Assembly: GCA_964023205.1 (NCBI GenBank)
Contig: OZ026839.1
Location: 18,196,386 to 18,260,385, forward strand
Direction: 5' to 3'
DNA length: 64,000 nucleotides
Source: Lutraria lutraria
Taxonomy: Eukaryota > Mollusca > Bivalvia > Venerida > Mactridae
Positions within the stretch are counted from its first letter, which is position 1. Each line of letters begins with the position of its first letter. This document shows positions 56,440-64,000 of the stretch, piece by piece. The translations under genes and the position numbers were made by a program. The notes under the pieces were generated by a model. It was not told the DNA's origin. It was given only the letters and a program-made list of their open reading frames with translations, and did not search any database.

Positions 56440-56740
56440 ACCCCCACATACCGCCTTGTCACAGATGTATGGCCAGCCGCAACACATACACTTCAGTCCG
56501 TGCGATTGTTTTTAGTTGACCTTGGAGATATTGACGTAATTCTTTCGCATGACACACCATCCCATGATGGTGAACAAATGTACCAAGTGATTTCAAAATC
56601 TCACAATGAATAACATAGGTACGGCACGTACAAGCAAATTTATGGCCATTTCCAAGTGTGGCCTTGACCTTGGAGATATTGACGTAATTCTTTCGCATGA
56701 CACACCGTCCCATGATGGTGAACAAATGTAACAAGTAATT
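56440..56740 (+). repeat. Two ~148-bp repeat units, family D-related
   Basis: CCTTGGAGATATTGACGTAA, TTCTTTCGCATGACACACC and CATGATGGTGAACAAATGTA occur at about 56520 and 56668. Wording parallels family D but is distinct. Confidence 0.75.
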
Positions 56741-56885
56741 AACAGGGGTTGTAACAGGACAAGATTCTCAATCCTGAAAATTAGCCGGGGTTCTGGGGAG
56801 CGCAGGTCCCCAGCAAGGTTGAGGGCAGAGCCCTTGTGGGGGGTTCATGGGGCAATGCCCTGATTTTGAGCATTTTCATGATTCA
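56741..56885 (+). repeat. GC-rich repeat piece with small hairpins
   Basis: CCGGGGTTCTGGGGAGCGCA, GGTCCCCAGC, GGGCAGAGCCCTTG and GGGGCAATGCCC. A common style of dispersed invertebrate repeat; class not assigned. Confidence 0.5.
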
Positions 56886-57099
56886 TGATTTTTTTCAAAA
56901 ACTCACTATGTTTTTCTCTCCATATTTCTAAAAAAGATGATAATAGTTAATACACAGTGTTTTTTTGGGCTAATTTTTTAGCTGATATTGGGTTATATTC
57001 CCAATTAAAAATGGTATCCTTCAGTCCTAATTCACAGAAAAAAATTCCCAATTGAAACTTCCAAAAATAAAACAAAAAGATAATAACTAAAATCTCTGA
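56886..57099. other. No recognised feature
   Basis: AT-rich spacer. Confidence 0.4.
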
Positions 57100-57718
57100 A
57101 AAAAATAGATTGTTTTGATTTAATAGGCAAGGTTAAAGTTTGGTACAGGCAAACAAAGAGCCGTAAATCTGCTGAAAATGATCGAATCACAAAACCCTGA
57201 CAATATGTGCTGGTGAACATGGTGACAATAGCTCTATCAAAGTTTGGTAAAAATCCCTTGAGAAATACAGAAGAAGTTGCAAACAAAAGAGTATTTCTCT
57301 ATATATTACATATGCACAAAATAAACAAAGGGCCATAATTCCGTCAAAATTTATTGAATCAAAAAACCTTTACAACATCTCGATAACAATAGTTCCCAGA
57401 AAGTTTGATCAAAATCCCTTGAGAAAACAAGGAAACAAGAGTATTTTGCTGTTACAATCACACAAAATAAACAAAGGGCCATAATTCCGTCAAAAATGAT
57501 AAACACAATGACCCTGTGACGTTGACCTTTGACCTACTGACCTGAAAATGCACAGGTCCTGTAGAGGTTGTCATGAGGAACCTACATATGAAGTTTGATG
57601 AATGTAGGTGCTTGCGTTTTGATTTTATAGACAAGGTTAAAGTTTGGTACAAACAGACAGACAAACAGAGAGACCAAAAGCAATATGCCCCAGAACTATC
57701 GATGCGGGGGCATAAAAA
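57100..57718 (+). repeat. Family E-like array with closing hairpin
   Basis: Units with ACAAAGGGCCATAATTCCGT, CAAAATCCCTTGAGAAA and GGTTAAAGTTTGGTACA. Tail CAGACAGACAAACAGAGAG, then the hairpin ATGCCCCAGAACTATCGATG with CGGGGGCATAAAAA. Confidence 0.8.
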
Positions 57719-58060
57719 TATATCGCATAAAATGTGCCTGGAACCTGATATGGAGAAAATACGTCACTTATTTTTCTGTATGTACAGAAATTAAGACAAA
57801 CTGTAAATCAGTTATCGTTCATATTTTGAATTTAATGTGACATATCACTGCGCTCCGCTTCTTGTCGCTTGTGATATATCGCATGTCCTGCAATCAAGGT
57901 CATCATGACCAAGACAGAGTGTCTGATGAATGTGTCAAGTTCAAAGGATGTTTTTAAAACAATCAGGTTGTGAAAGTGTACCATAGTACAAAAACTTTGA
58001 CCTAGTTGATAATAATTTGGCATGTTAAATGTGGTGGACTATGTTTTTGACTGATCTTCA
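57719..58060. other. No recognised feature
   Basis: Nothing beyond short frames on both strands. Confidence 0.4.
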
Positions 58061-58905
58061 ATTGCAAGACCACCCACGTAGATTAAATCTATGTTCAAAT
58101 AGCAGGTGCCAGATAAAAAATATTGGAAGGGGGGTCATAAAACACCAGGGTGACGCACTATTTTGATAATTATATACTGGAAGTGTTCTGCCGACTTAGT
58201 TCCATTGATGTCTGCATCAATTAACACCGAATTTGTTATGTTTTCAATTGTTTTTCACATGCATTCGCGATGAGTCTTTGTGACTTGAATATTGTTTTAC
58301 ATCAAAGACGAGTAAGCGGTCATATATGACTTACTGCATCAAATTTGTTTGATGATACGGAATAAAGGATAATATTTACGTATGTTATGACAAATCTCCT
58401 AGCATAATTGATGTCAAAAATGAACCGTGTGCTTGCAAACTTCTGTGTTCACGATACGCCGAGTGATCCGCGCATGACTCGTATTGTGTTTACATGGTAT
58501 TTACAACATTTACTGAATAATAGACGAAATATTTTTGTTCATAGAATATTGGAAATTTTAATTTTTGGAATAAAAAATCAGCAATATTTCGAAGGGAGAG
58601 GTATCTGTTTAGGTTGAACAACGAATTGATTTGAATGGTAGAGTCATATTGTTCTTCAATAAAAAAGTCCCGCCCACGAGAAGATTAAATCCGATAGTAT
58701 AGGGAAATTTGTCACACGTGTCAGCTGTAAAAACAATGCGGCACCATAAAACTCCGGGTGACATTAAACTTTGATAATAATTAGGGACCCATACTGTTAG
58801 CCAACTTAATTAATCACATTGATGACCGCATCAATTAGCACACGTTTTTTGTTAATTGAATGAACTCTAGTGGGTTATTTATCATAGTTCTTTGTCATTG
58901 TTCGT
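58061..58905 (+). repeat. Diverged ~610-bp-spaced direct duplication
   Basis: CATAAAACACCAGGGTGACG ... TTTTGATAATTATA ... GATGTCTGCATCAATTAACA (about 58135-58235) aligns with CATAAAACTCCGGGTGACAT ... TTTGATAATAATT ... GATGACCGCATCAATTAGCA (about 58745-58845). A 69-codon frame at 58408-58617 lies between them and is not recognised. Confidence 0.5.
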
Positions 58906-59696
58906 TGAAATATATGCATTGATTATCTATTTCTTTGCTTTTACTTTCAACAGCTGAAAAACACTTTTTATTAAACCTCGTGTCAAAATGATACCAGGTA
59001 CAGTAGATTATACTACGCTTAAAATAGAAAATCAATTATACAGTTGCAGTTGTAAGTAAATCTCAGGGTGTTTAACTTTGCGCAGTACTTAACGCTCTAT
59101 TAGCAAGTTGGTATGTAAAACAACAATGGACAATGAAGTGTCCAATAGAGTGCGTGTATGAAGTTTCCGAGAGTTGGGTCCTAAATGCTAAAAATAGAAA
59201 ATCGTTATAGTATGAGCTTCGATGGTATTTGCTTGGTGACTGTGTGTGGATGAGTGTTTGGACTGCGTGCAGTATCGCTGTTAGCAAGTAACGAAAGAGA
59301 CCTAAAAAATGTAGTACGAAGCGCTCGCTAAGATTACTGTACAGGGCAGTGCTGTGTTGGAATTCATAGTCTGCATGATCGCTATATGAGAAGAATTTAC
59401 AAGTAAATTCATCTCATAAAAAACACGAAAATTGAGCCCAATGAAAATAAATGAAACCACAGTAGTTTACCACTAAATAATGTTAACTTCCTAAAATCTT
59501 ATTATTATATATTTTTTAACATGTCTTGAATACATATAGAAAATGTATTAGACAATGCAATAGATCTCGACAGCACTTAGTGACATTGAAAATAAACATA
59601 TCAATAACAGAATAATATATTTTCGCAAGAAATACATGGTTATATGTATAGTAATACTAAATGTGCAACTACTGATTGGAAAAATGAAGCCGAGCA
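58906..59696. other. No recognised gene
   Basis: Repeated TTAGCAAGT words (59098, 59280) and short frames only. Confidence 0.35.
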
Positions 59697-59773
59697 TTAT
59701 ACAAAGGGAAGTAAATCTAATAAAATATATCTATCATATCAGGAAGACAGCATTATTACTTCCCTTTGTACAA
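59697..59773. repeat. 18-bp inverted repeat, small foldback
   Basis: TTATACAAAGGGAAGTAA (59697-59714) and TTACTTCCCTTTGTACAA (59756-59773) pair with one mismatch around a 41-bp loop. Possibly the two ends of a tiny MITE. Confidence 0.6.
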
Positions 59774-60372
59774 TCTATAAACCTCTAAATAGTTTTAATG
59801 AAATTAGAAGGAAAGAATGAATAGGCTTTATCTCAATTCAAACCACAGTGTTTAAATTTCATGGTATAAGACAGATAAGGAAAAGCTACAGTTTAGAACA
59901 ATGAAGGTACATTGTTCACAGCTACAGGATTATTTTCAACTTGTCTTTAAAAAAGTACCATGAGATTTAAAACAAAAACTTACCAAATTTCAGAAGAATA
60001 AAATATTCACTGTAAAATAACAAGATAATGTGATAAATAGGTAATTCCTTTTCCAAAAGTAAAACAGCACATTAAAAACACATTAAATTAGTTTAAAATC
60101 TAAACCAACACTCATTGTATGAAACTGGTATAAGTTCAGTTTGAGCCCACATTCGAAAGACAATTTAAGTATTTTATACATCTAAATGATTCAATCAACC
60201 CCCAAGATAACACCTTTCCAATTTTCTGTGTTTTACTCATAGTACAAAGCGTCAAACTAAATGAAGATAAAAATATCAACATGACAATACATAGAAACCA
60301 GAGCAGTCCTTGGTGTCCTAACACAGCATGCTTGACTATTCTCAGTCATTGGTAATAAACAAACTTTTTTCT
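59774..60372. other. No recognised feature
   Basis: AT-rich; nothing seen. Confidence 0.4.
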
Positions 60373-60383
60373 ATAAGACAATA

Positions 60384-60851
60384 AAGGTGTTACGATACGC
60401 TCACCTCATGACACGATATGTATCACGATACAAGGTGGATGATACAATTCGTATCACGATACTCATCTTTAGATGAAAAAGACTGTTTAAACTATTTATT
60501 ATCAAGGACTTGTTATTATGTATAAACTTTATTATAACTTCACAACATTACATCAGAGTCGTATAATTGTATTATACGTCTTTGATTACATGAAATAAAA
60601 AGCAAATAAATGTAAGCTTATACGTTTTAATGCCGTTCTTTTCTATGGTCCTAAACCCAAAATGGGTCAATATTTTGGACTTAAACGTCAATGGCGGTGA
60701 CTTTATTTAGGAAGCCATGTTTGTTTTTATTACTTCCCTTGATCGGCGATCGGGAATATGCCGTACCATCCCGGGTTATGCGACGTATCGTGAACCGAAC
60801 CGTGAGCAAATGACTTCGATAAACCGTTCAACGGTATATCGTTACACCCTT
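60384..60851. mobile_element. 468-bp hAT-like non-autonomous element
   Basis: Inverted ends AAGGTGTTACGATACG and the inverse of AAGGGTGTAACGATATA. Flanked on both sides by ATAAGACAATA (60373-60383 and 60852-60862). The GGGTGTAACGATA style of end is known from hAT elements, which normally duplicate 8 bp; the 11-bp flank is longer than expected. Internal GTATCACGATAC palindromes. No coding frame. Confidence 0.75.
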
Positions 60852-60889
60852 ATAAGACAATACCAATATCTATGTAGTATTTAAGAGTT

Positions 60890-60950
60890 AACAAGAGGGC
60901 TACGATGGCCCTTTATCGCTCACCTGACAACCAAGGCCAATAATTAATGA
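60890..60950 (+). repeat. Family A opening module only
   Basis: AACAAGAGGGCTACGATGGC, CCTTTATCGCTCACCTGAC and CCAAGGCCAATAATTAATG, then unrelated sequence. Confidence 0.75.
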
Positions 60951-61036
60951 AACTTGAAACTTGAGAATTTGATTAAACGCCTATTTCTACATATAAATAC
61001 ATATTCAATGGCGTTGTACAATGAAAGACAAAAACA

Positions 61037-62126
61037 AACAAGAGGGCCAAGATGGCCCTATATTGCTCACATGACAATCACTGTTCACTCATTAAAACAT
61101 TGTTTTGAACCGGTGACCTAGTTTTTGACCCCAGACGACCTATGTTCGAATTTGTCTTACATATCATTAAGACAAACAGTCTGACTAGGTTTGGTGAAGA
61201 TATGATCACAATTTGACATCTAGTGTTAATAAGGTTTTCCTAAGATTTGACCTTGTGACCTGGTTTTTGACCCTAGGTGACCCATATTTGAACTTGTCCT
61301 TAATATCATTAAGACAAACAATCTGACAAGGTTTGGCCAAGATCCAATCAAAACCATGACATTTAGAGCTTTTACAAGATTTTTACCTAAGATTTGACCT
61401 TGTGACCCAGTTCTTGAACCCGGCTGACCCATGTTCATCCTTGACCCACATATATTGAGGCAAACATTTTGACAAGGTTTGGTGAAGATCCAATTAAAAC
61501 TGTGACATCTACAGTGTTAACAAAGTTTTCCTAAGATTTGACCTGGTGACCTAGTTATTGACCCAAGATGACCCATATTTATACTTGACCGTTATATCAT
61601 TAAAACAAACAATTTGACAAAGTTTGGTGAAGATCCAATAATAACTGTGAAATCTACTGTGTTAACATGGTTTTTCATAAGATTTGACCTAGCGACCTAG
61701 TTTTTTACCCAAGATGACCCATGTTCGAACTCGTCCAAGATATTATGAAGTGACCTAATTTTACTACAGAAATTACCCATTTTCAAACTTGACCTACATA
61801 TTATTAAAATAAACATTCTGACAAAGTTTCATGAAGATCCAGTCAAAACAGTGATTTCTAGTGTTCACAAGGTTTTCCCTTATTTGGCCCTGGTGACCTA
61901 GTTTTTGACCCCAAATGGCCCAATATCGAAATCGTCCGAGATTTTGTTGATATTAACGTTCTGACCCAGTTTTGCTAAAATTGAGCTAAAAATGTGGCCC
62001 CTAGTGTGGTCACAACATAAAGTTTGACAACGCACAACGCACACCGCACGACGCCGGACGCCGGACGCCGGACGGAGAGTGATCCTAATAGCTCACTTTG
62101 TCACTTTGTGACATGTGAGCTAAAAA
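61037..62126 (+). repeat. Family C array, complete
   Basis: Opens AACAAGAGGGCCAAGATGGC. Seven ~150-bp units follow, then GACGCCGGACGCCGGACGCC, GCTCACTTTGTCACTTTGTG and ACATGTGAGCTAAAAA. A unit is partly deleted near 61745-61760 (GATATTATGAAG joins GTGACCTAATTTTAC). Confidence 0.9.
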
Positions 62127-62430
62127 CATACATTTACGAAGAAAACAACAATTACTGACTGTGAAATTGATCATAATTATTGTGTAGGTGATTGTGTTAA
62201 CTCTGAGTGCGGTGTTAATATATTACAAAGTCGGTGTTTGATAATTATGGGTGGATTGAGAATGGTCATAAGCAACAAGAAGTATCAAAGCATTCTAGCA
62301 AGCAGTATTGGTGCTAGACGAAACTGACAAATCTACTTAACCTGGTACAGAATTATTCTAAGTCCAAATTAAGTCAAGGTCAAGGTGGGATTACTTGATA
62401 CGGGTGTATTTTTTATCTTTTCGGTGTTTT
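62127..62430. other. No recognised feature
   Basis: Spacer; nothing seen. Confidence 0.4.
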
Positions 62431-62622
62431 TAACCCCACAAGTCGCACCCCACAAGTCGAAATTTTCCCCACAAGTCCTGTTTGTACGTATCTGAACCCC
62501 ACAATACCTAAATGTACTAACCCTAACCCCACAACCACCCTCGCATGCATGCGGAAAGACGAACAGACGGACAGTGCAATCACTATATGCCCCGACATCA
62601 AAGATGCCGGGGGCATAAAAAA
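62431..62622 (+). repeat. CCCCACAAGTC short repeats and hairpin-ended repeat tail
   Basis: Four or five CCCCACAAGTC/ACCCCACAA words (62433-62540), then GACGAACAGACGGACAGTGC and the hairpin TATGCCCCGACATCAAAGAT with GCCGGGGGCATAAAAA. The ending is of the same type as families D, E and H. Confidence 0.65.
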
Positions 62623-62640
62623 GGTGTTGGCGGCAAACTT

Positions 62641-62914
62641 ATGAAAACTGATTCGTGGAGAATTGGTCGAAGGATTATTGAACTATGTGTTCTGTTAGAT
62701 CAGCTGAAAGTGTGAGTGTATTGTCGTCTTGGTCCCATTCTGCTGTCCTGTTACAATGTCGTAGAAGAATTAGAACGAGGACTTGGTGGATTTCTGTATG
62801 TTAGGTGTGAAAATGTTGACTGTGGAATGGTGAATAGAGTTGCCTACGGAAAAACTCACAGGCAAAATACTACAGGAATGCCCAGTTTTTCTGTTAATAC
62901 GTAACTTGGAACTG
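62641..62914 (+). pseudogene. Mutator-like transposase-domain protein, exon 1 with two stops
   Basis: The frame begins MKTDSWRIGRRIIELCVLLD, meets TGA at 62713 where family members appear to carry a cysteine, and continues VYCRLGPILLSCYNVVEEL, GGFLYVRCENVDCGMVNRV and AYGKTHRQN to a TAA at 62902. It ends LGT plus one base at a GTAAGT donor (62915). The WR.GRRI.E, C..C and YGKTHR pattern matches, from memory, the Mutator-like (YqaJ-associated) transposase domain that is multicopy in bivalves. In this family a zinc-binding-like domain precedes the catalytic part. Two nonsense changes within otherwise well-kept sequence suggest a recent pseudogene, unless bases are in error. Confidence 0.75.
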
Positions 62915-63839
62915 GTAAGTAATTCATTTATAATTTACATGCATACTTTGAACTATTAATATTAATTTATATATTTCTGTCTATCTATCTAACCAGCTAG
63001 CATTCAATATAGGGCCTATATTCAATATAGCACCTATATAGTATACGCCACTATGTCTACTCGATATCAGATAGCTATCGTTTCTGCACAGTTGATGCTA
63101 AATCCAGGGGATGTCTTATTGTATGTCTGCCGTATATAGGCCCTATTTATTTTTATATTCCACATGTATCACTTTTCCGATATCAGTCCTATATTTTTTT
63201 CTGATATCATACAGATATTGACTTCCTATAAATTCTGAATATTGATATCCAGGTATCATCTTAATATTTGTTAACTTCATGTGTATATATACAATGCAAT
63301 GCAAATGTACATGAAATTGATGAATGCTGTAGCCTAACTGATGAACAACGGACAACTTTACCCTATACAATCGTAACAAGCATGCGGTATAAAAATAATG
63401 GAGAAAACAATATGTTCCCACCAAACACAACATTCATAAACAATCATTTCTTATATTGTGGAAAAAATGAGCATAACTAAATAATTAAAATTTATGTCAA
63501 TGCTTAATTATTCAAAACATAAAAAATGAAGTTTTTTTTTATTGACTACCGTCCATACCAATCTGTTATCAATTTATTCTGGTCATCAGTTCAGATTAGC
63601 CAAAAGACTGCTTACCAAAAATTATATCTATGTGTCCACATAATTTATCTAAACACTAAAATTACAAATGTTATGTATCAGTCTTACAAATCAGCACATA
63701 TATTTCATTAGGTCTCACATTTTTTCTTAATTTGACAACATTGATTGGTTTTAAGAAGTAACATTATAAGTTCTATTGGATGTTAATTGAGGTCATTTTT
63801 TCAAATTCATGTAACTTTATATGATTTTATTATTTTTAG
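62915..63839 (+). other. GT-AG intron of the transposase-like gene
   Basis: Donor GTAAGT, acceptor TTTTTAG. AT-rich, with CCTATA/TATAGG short repeats around 63010-63050. Phase is preserved (G|CA gives Ala). Confidence 0.7.
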
Positions 63840-64000
63840 CAATGATAGATAGTGTTGGTGGAGCTGTTAGCGTCAATAATTTCCTGGCAACTATTAATAT
63901 CCCAACCATTAATCCAAAGAATTTGAAACATATGGAGGATAGGGCTGGTGGTATCATAGAGACAGTTGCCAACAGGTCAATGTTGGGTGCTGCAAAAGAT
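63840..64000 (+). CDS. Mutator-like transposase-domain protein, exon 2, runs off window
   Basis: Opens in phase with exon 1 and reads AMIDSVGGAVSVNNFLATIN, IPTINPKNLKHMEDRAGG, IIETVANRSMLGAAKD, open to the window edge. The MIDS.GG...VNN.L...NIP.IN.KNLK..E pattern is strongly characteristic of the same Mutator-like transposase domain family (recall). No stop in the 53 codons visible. The catalytic part would lie further right. Confidence 0.8.

Noticed and set aside
62433..62540. Telomere-like CCCCACAA words
   Set aside because: Units are irregular (CCCCACAAGTC, ACCCCACAATACC) and few, and do not match a known telomeric repeat.

Overview
This is intron- and repeat-dominated eukaryotic DNA, most likely from a bivalve mollusc and probably a heterodont clam. 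That assignment rests on recognising the repeat style: units opening AACAAGAGGGCC and ending GTGAGCTAAAAA, gacgga-rich tails, and relics of mobile elements. No marker gene proves it. I see no bacterial or organellar genes, rRNA or CRISPR array. Long open frames are nearly absent because host genes are split into short exons.

Host gene. A minus-strand gene appears to run through the left half. Its clearest exon is a 121-codon first coding exon (36969-37331) with a good start context and a GTAAGT donor. Smaller exon candidates, each an open frame between AG and GT sites, lie at 32678-32726, 32580-32609, 28542-28625, 27899-27936, 10583-10666, 10389-10446, 6558-6612 and 3708-3780. Their splice phases do not all join directly, so exons are missing or some calls are wrong. 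I do not recognise the protein. A CCAAT-rich segment with a strong minus-strand donor near 54.8 kb could be a promoter and leader exon.

Repeats. Most of the window is arrays of 140-165 bp units. Families A, B and C share nearly the same ends (a GGGCC-N-GGCCC hairpin at the left, a GCTCAC...GTGAGC hairpin plus TAAAAA at the right) but have unrelated interiors. Other families (D, E, F, H, I, J) also finish with a hairpin after a gacgga-rich tail. Several arrays lie within 5-40 bp of exon boundaries. Nested in or beside them are elements with terminal inverted repeats (TIRs): a TA-flanked family (22218, 24943, 38390-40499), a TAAAG-flanked element (26463-27782), Tigger-like and other TA-flanked elements (33831-35007, 45159-46334), a 468-bp element with 11-bp flanking repeats (60384-60851), and a 5.4-kb element (15106-20524). 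A 48-bp satellite occupies 31180-32046.

Transposon genes. A 3.98-kb TIR element (47306-51285) holds a spliced, now broken minus-strand gene. It also carries seven near-identical copies of GGTTACAGACACTACA on either side of that gene. At the right edge (62641-64000) two phase-matched exons encode a Mutator-like transposase-domain protein interrupted by two stop codons.
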